From positions 1 to 22,266 of the forward strand of contig CAKRPJ010000040.1 in assembly GCA_934376955.1 (NCBI GenBank): a DNA stretch of 22,266 nucleotides. The letters run 5' to 3'. The notes beneath the pieces are model-generated. The model ran no database searches and was not told the origin of the DNA. It worked only from the letters and a program-made list of their open reading frames with translations. Of this stretch, positions 7,393 through 14,741 are shown one piece after another. How positions within the stretch are numbered: the first letter of the stretch is position 1; the number at the start of each line of letters is the position of its first letter. The position numbers and the translations under genes were made by a program. The stretch is from CAKRPJ01 sp934376955 (lineage in GTDB: Bacteria; Bacillota; Clostridia; Lachnospirales; Lachnospiraceae).

Positions 7393-8258
7393 CAGGCTTC
7401 TTTTCCTCCTAAGATCGGTACCAAACTGTCCACCAGCTCATCGATCGTAAGAATGCCGTCGGGAATATCCATTCCCGCCGCCTTCAGTTCATCAGCCAGC
7501 TCCGTGACCTGCGGCACATCCAGACTGTATTTTTTAAGCTCCTTCACTCTGGAAAAGACATCTCTCGGTGTTCCATCCATAACGACATGTCCGCCATCCA
7601 TAACGATCACGCGGTCTGCATCGATCACTTCTTCCATATAGTGTGTGATCAAAAGAACCGTGATCCCCTCTTTCCGGTTCAGCTCATGAACCGTCCGGAT
7701 CACCTCGCGCCGTCCGTTCGGATCCAGCATTGCTGTCGGCTCATCCAAAACGATACATTTCGGCTTCATCGCCATAACTCCTGCGATCGCCACCCGCTGC
7801 TTTTGACCGCCGGAAAGCTTATTCGGAGACTGCAGACGATACGCCGTCATTCCGACTGCCTCTAAGCTCTTGTCGACCCGGGCCCATATCTCGTCTGTGG
7901 GGACGCCCATATTCTCGGGGCCGAACCCGACATCCTCCTCAACGATATTTCCTATGATCTGATTATCCGGATTCTGAAACACCATTCCGGCTGTTTTTCT
8001 TACGTCCCAGAGGTGTTCCTCATCACTGGTCTTCATATTGGAGATATAGACCGTGCCCTCCGATGGAAGGAGTATGCCGTTCATGAGCTTGGCAAATGTG
8101 GATTTTCCGGATCCGTTATGTCCAAGGATCGCCACAAAGCTGCCCTCTTTAATATCAAGCGAAACGCCCCGCAGAGCATGGTTTATCTCGTCCTTATCTT
8201 CCTCCTCGTCATGTCTGATATAGTCAAATATCAGATTAACCGCCCGTATGATTCCCAT
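7392..8258 (-). CDS. ecfA1: energy-coupling factor ATPase EcfA1
   Basis: First ATPase of the ECF module. The 288-residue protein shows Walker A GHNGSGKST near residue 45, Q-loop VFQNPDNQI, signature LSGGQKQR, Walker B CIVLDEPTAMLD and switch His in ITHYMEEV. The N-terminal stretch RHDEEEDKDE is an acidic insertion between the first strands. The ATG has GGAGG 10 nt upstream. It heads the ecfA1-ecfA2-ecfT-truA operon, behind a promoter at 8380-8408. In many Firmicutes this gene follows rplQ directly; here two wall-protein genes intervene. Confidence 0.96.
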   Translation of the reverse strand: MGIIRAVNLIFDYIRHDEEEDKDEINHALRGVSLDIKEGSFVAILGHNGSGKSTFAKLMNGILLPSEGTVYISNMKTSDEEHLWDVRKTAGMVFQNPDNQIIGNIVEEDVGFGPENMGVPTDEIWARVDKSLEAVGMTAYRLQSPNKLSGGQKQRVAIAGVMAMKPKCIVLDEPTAMLDPNGRREVIRTVHELNRKEGITVLLITHYMEEVIDADRVIVMDGGHVVMDGTPRDVFSRVKELKKYSLDVPQVTELADELKAAGMDIPDGILTIDELVDSLVPILGGKEA

Positions 8259-8291
8259 AAGTATTTTTCCTCCCGAAAAGGATATGCATCA

Positions 8292-8305
8292 GCCGTATAT
8301 ACGGC
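8292..8305. repeat. 14-bp perfect palindrome in the ecfA1 leader
   Basis: GCCGTATATACGGC is a perfect inverted repeat lying about 34 nt before the ecfA1 start, within the 5' untranslated region of the ecf operon. It could be a short RNA hairpin or a repressor site. Nothing else in the window matches it by eye. Confidence 0.5.
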
Positions 8306-8379
8306 ATCATAATTCGTCCAGCGGATATTCGCAATCCGCATTGCTGCTTGATTTGGTTAGATTGTTTACATGTCTATAG

Positions 8380-8408
8380 AGTTTAGTTGATATTCCCCCG
8401 TTCGTCAA
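8380..8408 (-). promoter_or_regulatory. sigma-A-type promoter for the ecf-truA operon
   Basis: On the minus strand, -35 TTGACG (8408-8403), a 17-nt spacer and -10 TAAACT (8385-8380). The leader would be about 115 nt long. The -10 is weaker than at the other promoters of the window. Position just after the wall-protein terminator supports it. Confidence 0.65.
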
Positions 8409-8454
8409 GAGTAATTACGTGGAATCTTTCCATAAATATCGGATAAACACTACG

Positions 8455-8495
8455 CATAAATGCCAAGAGGAGCGCCGCAATTCCTGCAGCGCCCC
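8455..8495 (-). terminator. likely intrinsic terminator after the second wall-binding gene
   Basis: Arms at 8486-8495 and 8469-8478 form a GC-rich 10-bp RNA stem with two G-U pairs and a 7-nt loop. The tail is only moderately T-rich (CTCTTGGCATTTATG). It begins about 20 nt after the stop codon and lies before the ecfA1 promoter. The weak tail lowers confidence. Confidence 0.55.
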
Positions 8496-8515
8496 CGCTC
8501 TTATCTTTAACCGAT

Positions 8516-9574
8516 TTAATTCCAATCTACGCAGTATCCGGTAGAATCCAGATGCTTTCCGTCCACTACCGCATTGGCCGCCATAGAGCCGTCCGGGTTC
8601 ATATAGTACCACTTACCCGGCTCTGCCATTACCCATCCGACCGCCATAGAACCATCGGCGTTCAGGTAATACCAGATATCCTTGATCTTCTGCCAGCCCG
8701 TAAGCATGACTCCGTCCTCACCAAGATAATACCACTTTCCGTCTGTCAAGATCCAGCCGCTCAATGCATATCCTTCTGAGTCAAAGTAATACCACTGGTC
8801 ATTGATCCGATACCACTGACTGACAACGTAGTTTCCGTCAGCTTTGCGGTATCTCTTTCCGTCGTTGCGGATCCTCCATCTTCCGTCTGTATCGCCAAGG
8901 TCTGTTAGGGGCTGATTGGAGGAGAGAAGGTACTCACTGGCTTTTCTGTATTTTGCCTCCTCCTTCGTCTTACCGATGGAACGGATCTCATAGTAGTAAT
9001 GACCCTCCTTCGTCATATACTGCGAAAGATCCTTTGATGTTCCTGTCACCGTAAAGCCCTTGAGGTAGTCATCATCCCGATAAAGCCTGATCTGATATGC
9101 CGTGGCATAGTCAGCCTTTCTCCAGACTGCCTTCTTTTTATCGGAAACGCTCCAACCGGCTTCATCCGGGGAATCCAGCTCAACGACAGGTAAATAGCTT
9201 ACCTTCACCTCAGCAGATGTCCCGGATCCCTTTGCGGAGGTGAGATTGCCTCCGGAAACGCGGCATGAGCTTGAATTGTAGCCGGTTAAAAACTCATTTC
9301 CGTCATCACTGGATAAAACAACTGTTGCCGTCACCTTTTTTCCGGGCTTCCACTTCTCCACGTCGCTGTTCCACGTTACGGAATCGATGGAAATCCCGTT
9401 GCTTCTGCACGATATCTCCGGCTCCAGTATCTCCCCTGTTTCCAACCTGTTTGTCAGCTTAAGGCTGATATAGTTGATCGATCCGGCAGCAAAAGTCGGC
9501 ACCGTGCCGAGCATACAGATCGTTCCGGCAAGCATCACACCGGCAAAGCTCTTAATAAGACTGCTTCTTTTCAT
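8516..9574 (-). CDS. secreted protein with cell-wall/choline-binding repeats (second of pair)
   Basis: A 352-residue secreted protein of unknown specific function. Residues 1-30 are a signal peptide (KRSS, then a hydrophobic core ending TFAA). Residues ~31-130 look like a beta-rich domain, and residues ~140-210 like a fibronectin-III-type domain with WRKADYATAYQIRLY. The C-terminal ~120 residues hold about five aromatic-glycine repeats of the CW_binding/choline-binding type (for example INDQWYYFDSEGYALSGW). It lies 34 nt after its paralogue at 9609-10892 with the same domain order, without that gene's Gly-Pro-Asn linker. No catalytic domain is visible, so an adhesin or wall-anchored ligand-binding role is only a guess. 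Confidence 0.85.
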   Translation of the reverse strand: MKRSSLIKSFAGVMLAGTICMLGTVPTFAAGSINYISLKLTNRLETGEILEPEISCRSNGISIDSVTWNSDVEKWKPGKKVTATVVLSSDDGNEFLTGYNSSSCRVSGGNLTSAKGSGTSAEVKVSYLPVVELDSPDEAGWSVSDKKKAVWRKADYATAYQIRLYRDDDYLKGFTVTGTSKDLSQYMTKEGHYYYEIRSIGKTKEEAKYRKASEYLLSSNQPLTDLGDTDGRWRIRNDGKRYRKADGNYVVSQWYRINDQWYYFDSEGYALSGWILTDGKWYYLGEDGVMLTGWQKIKDIWYYLNADGSMAVGWVMAEPGKWYYMNPDGSMAANAVVDGKHLDSTGYCVDWN

Positions 9575-9608
9575 TTTAACTCATCCCTCTCTATAACCCA
9601 GATCCGGT

Positions 9609-10892
9609 CTATGGCCTGATCCATATTCCATTTGCATCTACGTAGAAGCCATCAATAACCTCATTCGTTGCCCTGTGGCCGTCCGGATAGAAGTAATAGA
9701 TATTTCCGTCTACACTCTGCCAGCCGGTGGCCATGGCACCATTACTGTAAAGGTAATAGATAAGCTCTCCGGTCTGGATCCAGCCGGTGGCCATCCGACC
9801 GTCCTCCAGAAGATAATACCATGCATCATTATTATACAGCCAACCGGTCCTCATTGCACCGCTTGCATCCATAAAATAATAATTTCCGTCGCAGAGCTTC
9901 CAGCCGGTCTGCATCACGCCTGCATCATCGAACAAATACCAGACGCCGCCGATCCGTGCCCATGTGGAAGTAATATAGGTTCCATCCGGGTAGCGGAAGT
10001 ACCATTTGTCACCATATAAGATCCATCCGACCTGTGTTGTTTCCGGCTTATCCTGATTTCCCGGATTTCCCGGTTTATTTCCCGGTTTATTTCCCGGCTT
10101 TGAGCTTCCCGAGTCCTTTCCGGTACCGTCGGAAACTTCATCTTCATCGATATAGATTTCGTCGGAATTTGTCCATTCACTGCGGCTGGCAAATTTGCCC
10201 ACCTCTGAATTTACCGGGATCGAACGCACGGTAAAGGAGTATGTTCCCTTTGAAGTCATGTAGGGGTAAAAATTATAGGTGGTGCTGTGAAGATCCGTTA
10301 CCTTCTTGATCACCTTTGAGCCTCTGTAGAGGTACACATCATAGGCTGCATTGTCCACATCTTCCCATTTTGCATAGCCAAATTTATCGCGGCCATAGCT
10401 GTAGTTGACCCAGTAAGCCTCCTCAGGGCTCTCTAAGGTACCCTTAGCCTCTTTTGTCTTTACGGTTACAACAAGCTTTGTAGAGCTCTGTTTTTGGGCG
10501 CTTACGAAGGTTCCGCCCTTTACCGTAACCTTAGAGGACGAATAACTGGAATTGAAACGATAATCGTTTATCGCCTCCAGTGTGATCTTCATTGTATACT
10601 TGCCGCCAAGTCTTACTTCTTCCTTGCTTACCGACCATTTTGCTGACTTGATATCGTATTTACTGTTATTTGAGATCATAACGTCACAGTCATCCCCGAT
10701 ATAGCCCACGCTTAAGCCCGGAAGCGACTCTCCCGGTACCGGATCAACATTCAGCGTAATGCTTATATTGCTGACATAAGAGGTTGCTGCAAAAGCAGGC
10801 TGCACCCCAAAGGCGATCAGTAAGACCAGCACCAGAAACAGGCCGCACATTCTTCTCTTAATAAATGATCTTTTCCCTTTTCGTTGTTTCAT
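9609..10892 (-). CDS. secreted protein with cell-wall/choline-binding repeats (first of pair)
   Basis: A 427-residue secreted protein of unknown specific function. The signal peptide has a basic start (KQRKGKRSFIKRR), a hydrophobic core and probable cleavage after PAFA (residue 35). A beta-rich region (~37-150) and a fibronectin-III-like region with YAKWEDVDNAAYDVYLYRG follow. Then come a Gly-Pro-Asn linker with KPGN repeats and about six C-terminal cell-wall-binding repeats of the GWxxxxGxWYY type. I chose the ATG at 10892 because GGGGGAG lies just upstream and the signal peptide begins there; a longer frame to 11021 runs through the promoter. It interrupts the usual rplQ-ecfA1 adjacency. 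Confidence 0.87.
   Translation of the reverse strand: MKQRKGKRSFIKRRMCGLFLVLVLLIAFGVQPAFAATSYVSNISITLNVDPVPGESLPGLSVGYIGDDCDVMISNNSKYDIKSAKWSVSKEEVRLGGKYTMKITLEAINDYRFNSSYSSSKVTVKGGTFVSAQKQSSTKLVVTVKTKEAKGTLESPEEAYWVNYSYGRDKFGYAKWEDVDNAAYDVYLYRGSKVIKKVTDLHSTTYNFYPYMTSKGTYSFTVRSIPVNSEVGKFASRSEWTNSDEIYIDEDEVSDGTGKDSGSSKPGNKPGNKPGNPGNQDKPETTQVGWILYGDKWYFRYPDGTYITSTWARIGGVWYLFDDAGVMQTGWKLCDGNYYFMDASGAMRTGWLYNNDAWYYLLEDGRMATGWIQTGELIYYLYSNGAMATGWQSVDGNIYYFYPDGHRATNEVIDGFYVDANGIWIRP
10056..10097 (-). repeat. short tandem repeat coding for the KPGN linker
   Basis: Two 9-nt and two 12-nt units sharing the core TTTCCCGG on the plus strand encode a Gly-Asn-Lys-Pro linker between the fibronectin-like and wall-binding parts of the first secreted protein. 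Such repeats can change copy number by slippage in steps of whole codons. Confidence 0.8.
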
Positions 10893-10973
10893 TATACTCC
10901 CCCACTTTCTATAAAAGCTGCATACACCTTTCAGTTTCGGAAACGGGAATGCACTCTCTGCTTTTCTATTTCC

Positions 10974-11003
10974 ATTATACCCGTACTCTGCAGCTTGCGT
11001 CAA
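10974..11003 (-). promoter_or_regulatory. sigma-A-type promoter for the wall-binding gene pair
   Basis: On the minus strand, -35 TTGACG (11003-10998), an 18-nt spacer and a perfect -10 TATAAT (10979-10974). It lies about 80 nt before the first start codon and downstream of the rplQ terminator, so the pair is transcribed separately from the alpha operon. Confidence 0.78.
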
Positions 11004-11061
11004 CTTAAGATATTCTTTCAATTACGGGCTAAAGCAGGGGAATTTAAGGCAAAAATAAGGC

Positions 11062-11114
11062 AAAAATAAGGCAGACATCGAAAAGAAGTATTTCCTCGCG
11101 ATTGTCTGCCTTAT
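11062..11114 (-). terminator. strong intrinsic terminator of the alpha operon
   Basis: Arms 104-114 and 99-102 (of 11 kb) pair with 66-76 and 77-80: 11 bp plus 4 bp separated by a one-base bulge, loop of 18 nt, then ATTTTT in the transcript. It is the end of the long rpmJ-to-rplQ unit. The right arm and T-tract continue into an 11-nt tandem repeat at 11044-11072. Confidence 0.9.
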
Positions 11115-11132
11115 ATCGTCAATTTATCAATT

Positions 11133-11185
11133 AAGCAAGTCCCCAACCACTGCTTATTGTCGCAATTGAAGCAGGGAACTTACTT
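11133..11185 (-). other. long RNA hairpin right after rplQ
   Basis: Starting 8 nt after the rplQ stop, a 12-nt arm (11185-11174) pairs with 11144-11133 through ten Watson-Crick and two G-U pairs. An inner 5-bp helix TGCTT/AAGCA (173-169 with 155-151) is separated by a 6-nt one-sided bulge. There is no T-tract behind it, so it is not a simple terminator. It could protect the mRNA 3' end or be a processing site. Confidence 0.55.
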
Positions 11186-11192
11186 GATTCAG

Positions 11193-11729
11193 TTAAACTA
11201 ACTCAAGAAGAACTGCCATTGCGCCATCACCCTTACGCTGGCCGATCTTAACGATTCTTGTGTAACCACCGTTACGGGAAGCGTACTTCGGAGCGATCTC
11301 ATCAAATAATTTACCGGTAAGATCGATCTTCTTGGTGTTTTTCTTCTTGCCTGCAAGTGTCTCCGGAACATAAGTTACTCCGTAAAGAGTCTTAGCCAGC
11401 TGTCTTCTTGCATGAAGTCTTGACGGCATATCTTTTTTGATCTCCTTCTCAACTTCATCGTAAACAGTTACTTTCTTTCCGTCAACTACTTCTTTAACTC
11501 TCTTGCCGTTAGCATCTTTACGGGCAACCTTAGCGGTAACCTTTACCGTCTCAAAGTTATCCTTCTCTTTTACTGCAAGAGCGATCATGCCCTCAACGAT
11601 CTTCTTTACTTCTTTAGCTCTGGCTTCAGTTGTAACGATCTTGCCGTTGTTGATAAGAGCTGTAGCAAGGCTTCTGAGCATAGCCTTTCTCTGATCAGAT
11701 GTTCTACCAAGTTTTCTGTAACCTGCCAT
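11193..11729 (-). CDS. rplQ: 50S ribosomal protein L17 (long form)
   Basis: Large-subunit protein located near the peptide exit tunnel. The start GYRKLGRTSDQRKAMLRSLAT and end GGYTRIVKIGQRKGDGAMAVLLELV are canonical. At 178 residues it is about 55-60 residues longer than Bacillus L17. Most of the excess is a charged Lys/Glu/Val-rich insertion at roughly residues 56-100, before the SRLHARRQ motif, and a second shorter Lys-rich one near 118-132 (GKKKNTKK). Long L17 forms occur in Lachnospiraceae and relatives, so this fits the lineage. GGAGG precedes the ATG. Last gene of the alpha operon. Confidence 0.97.
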   Translation of the reverse strand: MAGYRKLGRTSDQRKAMLRSLATALINNGKIVTTEARAKEVKKIVEGMIALAVKEKDNFETVKVTAKVARKDANGKRVKEVVDGKKVTVYDEVEKEIKKDMPSRLHARRQLAKTLYGVTYVPETLAGKKKNTKKIDLTGKLFDEIAPKYASRNGGYTRIVKIGQRKGDGAMAVLLELV

Positions 11730-11865
11730 GATTATTCTCCTCCATTTGTGGAACAGCCGTCCACGCTTCTTTGGTCTTACTGGACTGCTGCCTTTTTTCC
11801 ATAATGAGTCGTTCTACGCCCGTCTGTGCACCTTTGGACTTACCATCCGGGTAATTGTATTACAA

Positions 11866-12828
11866 CTACTGTTCGTCGCTGGAATTGAGCTGTAAGCCCA
11901 GCTCCTTTAACTTTGCAAGGACTTCTTCTAAGGACTTTCTGCCAAGGTTTCTAACCTTCATCATATCCTCGGAAGTGCGGCTGCAAAGTTCTTCAACGGT
12001 ATTAATACCGGCTCTCTTAAGACAGTTATAAGAACGAACGGAAAGCTCCAGCTCGTCGATATTCATCTCAAGAACTTTTTCTTTTTCATTGTTTTCCTTC
12101 TCTACCATTACCTCTGCAGTCTTGGCATTTTCAGAAAGGTCAATGAAAAGATTCAGATGCTCGCTTAAAACTTTAGCAGCAAGGCTGACAGCCTCATCCG
12201 GATCAAGTGTACCGTTTGTGTAGATTTCCAATGTAAGCTTGTCATAGTCTGTCATCTGGCCCACACGGGTGTTTTCAACAGACATATTGACACGCTCAAC
12301 AGGTGTGTAGATGGAATCCACGGCGATAACTCCGATCGGAAGGTCATCACTCTTGTTTTTATCAGCGCTTACATAACCGCGGCCGTTTGTAATAGTCAGC
12401 TCCATATAGAACTTGCTATCTGCGCCGCCGCTTAAGGTGGCGATAACCTGCTCCGGGTTCAGGATCTCGATGTCTGCATCTGTCTGAATATCAGCAGCTG
12501 TAATAACACCTTCTCCTTCATACTCGATATATGCAGTTTTCGGCTCATTTGTATCGCTGTTATTTTTAATTGCTAAGCATTTGACGTTCATGATGATCTC
12601 AGTTACATCTTCCTTTACACCGGGGATGGAACTGAACTCATGCAGGACTCCGTCGATTTTCACCTGGCTGACAGCAGAACCCGGCAAAGAAGAAAGCATG
12701 ATTCTTCTCAGGGAATTACCCAGAGTCGTGCCGTAACCTCTCTCGAGCGGCTCTACGACAAACTTGCCATATTTCTTATCTTCGGAAATTTCAGCAATCT
12801 CAATGTTTGGTTTCTCAAAATCGAACAC
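11866..12828 (-). CDS. rpoA: DNA-directed RNA polymerase subunit alpha
   Basis: Alpha subunit that nucleates RNA polymerase assembly and contacts promoter UP elements and activators. The 320-residue product has the N-terminal assembly domain (EPLERGYGTTLGNSLRRIML near residues 27-46) and the C-terminal domain with ELELSVRSYNCLKRAGI and MMKVRNLGRKSLEEV. Translation starts at a GTG (12828-12826), preceded by GGAGGGG at 6 nt. A strong hairpin sits in the 75-nt spacer after rpsD. Confidence 0.98.
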   Translation of the reverse strand: MFDFEKPNIEIAEISEDKKYGKFVVEPLERGYGTTLGNSLRRIMLSSLPGSAVSQVKIDGVLHEFSSIPGVKEDVTEIIMNVKCLAIKNNSDTNEPKTAYIEYEGEGVITAADIQTDADIEILNPEQVIATLSGGADSKFYMELTITNGRGYVSADKNKSDDLPIGVIAVDSIYTPVERVNMSVENTRVGQMTDYDKLTLEIYTNGTLDPDEAVSLAAKVLSEHLNLFIDLSENAKTAEVMVEKENNEKEKVLEMNIDELELSVRSYNCLKRAGINTVEELCSRTSEDMMKVRNLGRKSLEEVLAKLKELGLQLNSSDEQ

Positions 12829-12867
12829 AAAAAGCCCCTCCTTTTGGGTATGCTTTGAAGAATGCCA

Positions 12868-12892
12868 CGAAGCGGAGGAGACCTCCGCTCCG
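12868..12892 (-). other. GC-rich hairpin in the rpsD-rpoA spacer
   Basis: CGGAGCGGAGG and CCTCCGCTTCG pair over 11 bp with one G-U pair and a 3-nt loop. There is no T-tract, so it is not a terminator by itself. It may be an RNase cleavage or stability element that sets rpoA output apart from rpsD. Confidence 0.6.
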
Positions 12893-12903
12893 GTGAATCA
12901 TTT

Positions 12904-13497
12904 TTATTTGGAGTATAACTCGACGATGAGCATCTCGTTTACAGGAACGTCAATTTCTTCTCTTGTCGGAAGTGCCTTAACAGTACCCTTCAGATTCTCC
13001 TGATCAACATCTAACCAAGCCGGGATAAGACGTCCGCCTGTGGTTTCAAGGACCAGTTTGTATCTGTTGTCACCTTTATGCTTTTCTTTGATTTCGATAA
13101 CGTCTCCGGCCTTAACAAGGTAGGACGGGATGTTTACGCACTTGCCGTTAACAAGAACGTGCTTGTGGTCAACGATCTGTCTTGTCTCTTTTCTTGTTCT
13201 TCCGAAGCCCATACGGAACAGTACATTGTCAAGTCTGCGCTCTAAGAGGATCATCAGGTTTTCACCGGTCTGTCCGTTTAAACGCTCTGCCTTCTCGTAG
13301 TAGTTACGGAAAGGTTTCTCAAGTACGCCGTAGATGAATTTAGCTTTCTGCTTTTCTCTTAACTGAAGACCATATTCGCTGATCTTCTTGTTTGCTCTTT
13401 TGGATTCTCTGTTGGATTTTTTATCTATTCCTAAATAAATGGGATCAAGACCAAGGGATCTGCATCTTTTAAGAACAGGAACTCTATCAACTGCCAT
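12904..13497 (-). CDS. rpsD: 30S ribosomal protein S4
   Basis: Primary 16S rRNA-binding assembly protein; in several bacteria S4 also represses its own operon. The 197-residue product lacks the four-cysteine zinc site of some S4 proteins and has the long SEYGLQLREKQKAKFIYGV stretch followed by ERRLDNVLFRMGFGRTRKE and the S4 RNA-binding HKHVLVNGKCVNIPSY motif. It follows rpsK by 15 nt. Its presence inside the alpha operon is ancestral in Clostridia; in Bacillus subtilis rpsD lies elsewhere. Confidence 0.98.
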   Translation of the reverse strand: MAVDRVPVLKRCRSLGLDPIYLGIDKKSNRESKRANKKISEYGLQLREKQKAKFIYGVLEKPFRNYYEKAERLNGQTGENLMILLERRLDNVLFRMGFGRTRKETRQIVDHKHVLVNGKCVNIPSYLVKAGDVIEIKEKHKGDNRYKLVLETTGGRLIPAWLDVDQENLKGTVKALPTREEIDVPVNEMLIVELYSK

Positions 13498-13512
13498 TTT
13501 CTTTCCTCCTAA

Positions 13513-13914
13513 TTAGACTCTTCTACGTTTTGGCGGACGGCATCCGTTATGCGGAACCGGTGTTACGTCCTTAATGCTTGTTACCTCAAGACCACATGCC
13601 TGAAGGGCACGGATCGCTGCCTCACGACCTGAACCAGGTCCTTTAACCATAACGTCAACGGATTTTAAGCCATGTACAAGAGCTGCCTTAGTAGCAGTTT
13701 CAGCAGCCATCTGAGCTGCGTATGGAGTAGATTTCCTTGAACCTCTAAATCCCAGACCGCCTGCACTTGCCCAAGATAAAGCATTTCCCTGTGCATCTGT
13801 TAATGTCACAATTGTGTTGTTAAAAGATGACTGGATGTGCGCCTGTCCGCGTTCAACGTTTTTCTTTACACGCTTTTTTGTCACTTTCTTAGCAGTGGAC
13901 ACTTTTTTAGCCAT
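13513..13914 (-). CDS. rpsK: 30S ribosomal protein S11
   Basis: Platform protein of the 30S subunit. The 133-residue product has a basic N-terminus (KKVSTAKKVTKKRVKKNVE), then AHIQSSFNNTIVTLTD, SRKSTPYAAQ, VKGPGSGREAAIRALQ and the conserved end PHNGCRPPKRRRV. The spacer to rpsM is 80 nt and the ribosome binding site is weak (only an AGG about 12 nt upstream), unusual for a ribosomal protein gene in this window. Confidence 0.98.
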   Translation of the reverse strand: MAKKVSTAKKVTKKRVKKNVERGQAHIQSSFNNTIVTLTDAQGNALSWASAGGLGFRGSRKSTPYAAQMAAETATKAALVHGLKSVDVMVKGPGSGREAAIRALQACGLEVTSIKDVTPVPHNGCRPPKRRRV

Positions 13915-13994
13915 TTTAAACTAACCTACTTTCTCGAATATTGAACCCTGTTTCCTGTTTTTAAAACATGCAACGTGATTCATACATTAGTTAC

Positions 13995-14363
13995 TTATTT
14001 TTTCTTGTTTGCTACAGTCTTTCTCGGACCCTTACATGTTCTTGCGTTGGTCTTTGTCTTCTGACCACGAACCGGAAGGCTCTTTCTATGACGAATTCCT
14101 CTGTAGCAGCCGATTTCCTGAAGTCTCTTGATGTTTAAAGCGATCTCACGACGTAAGTCACCTTCAACTGTCTGGGACTCAGCGATTACTGCAGCGATGT
14201 TCTTTACTTCGTCATCGGTTAAATCCTTAACGCGAGTATCCGGATTTACGCCTGCCTCAGCAAGAATACGGTTTGCACTTGTTCTACCAATTCCGTAGAT
14301 ATAAGTTAAGCCGATTTCGACACGTTTTTCTCTTGGTAAATCAACACCTGAAATACGAGCCAT
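13995..14363 (-). CDS. rpsM: 30S ribosomal protein S13
   Basis: Head protein of the 30S subunit that contacts the 50S subunit and P-site tRNA. The 122-residue product begins MARISGVDLPREKRVEIGLT and holds YIYGIGRTSANRIL, RHRKSLPVRGQKTKTNARTC and the basic tail ending NKKK. The frame is open for 36 codons further upstream, but the ATG at 14363 has GGAGG at 7 nt and matches the family start. Confidence 0.98.
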   Translation of the reverse strand: MARISGVDLPREKRVEIGLTYIYGIGRTSANRILAEAGVNPDTRVKDLTDDEVKNIAAVIAESQTVEGDLRREIALNIKRLQEIGCYRGIRHRKSLPVRGQKTKTNARTCKGPRKTVANKKK

Positions 14364-14471
14364 GAGTGTACCTCCATTTAATTTAGTAGAAATAGTATTT
14401 GCCGGCATATACAACGCACCCTGGTGCGTCATGCCAAAGCCGCGCGAAAAATTACAGGCAAGTTGCGGCAA

Positions 14472-14585
14472 TTAACCCTGTCTTTGTTTGTGTTTAGGAT
14501 TTTCACAGATTACTCTGATGCTGCCTTTTCTCTTAATGATCTTGCACTTTTCGCAAATCGGTTTTACTGATGATCTTACTTTCAC
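14472..14585 (-). CDS. rpmJ: 50S ribosomal protein L36 (zinc-binding type)
   Basis: Smallest 50S protein, 37 residues: KVRSSVKPICEKCKIIKRKG then the C-terminal part ending KHKQRQG. The zinc ligands Cys11, Cys14, Cys27 and His32 are present (C+ form). The start is a GTG at 14585 with AGGAG 7 nt upstream. The frame stays open upstream, with an ATG at 14678 giving a basic 31-residue extension. That ATG has no good ribosome binding site and lies in the transcribed leader, so I do not use it. Confidence 0.96.
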   Translation of the reverse strand: MKVRSSVKPICEKCKIIKRKGSIRVICENPKHKQRQG

Positions 14586-14607
14586 AGTAATTCTCCTTTC
14601 CTTCGTA

Positions 14608-14630
14608 GTCCGTTTTCTTTTTTTCCGGAC
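14608..14630 (-). other. hairpin in the rpmJ leader
   Basis: GTCCG (14630-14626) pairs with CGGAC (14612-14608) around a 13-nt A-rich loop, about 20 nt before the rpmJ start. A second potential 6-bp hairpin CAAGCG/CGCTTG (14738-14733 with 14719-14714) lies at the 5' end of the same leader. These may take part in alpha-operon regulation; no known leader class is recognised. Confidence 0.4.
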
Positions 14631-14741
14631 ACACACCTGATTCCGAAACTTATTGAAAACGGCATTACGGGTTGCCATACCTGTATATTGACACCCCAAA
14701 AAAGGGCATAATACAAGCGTTCCAACAAAGTTCGCTTGAGC

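Noticed and set aside
8259..8515. Vitamin riboswitch before ecfA1
   Set aside because: I see no conserved core of the TPP, FMN, cobalamin or other known riboswitch classes; only a short palindrome and a plain leader.
10893..11021. 43-codon N-terminal extension of the first wall-binding protein
   Set aside because: It would run over the promoter and bury the signal peptide 43 residues from the N-terminus.
11115..11192. tRNA gene after rplQ
   Set aside because: There is a long hairpin but no cloverleaf, no GGTTCGA-type T loop and no acceptor stem.
14364..14471. 36-codon N-terminal extension of rpsM
   Set aside because: The ATG at 14363 has a strong ribosome binding site and matches the S13 family start; the extension resembles no S13.
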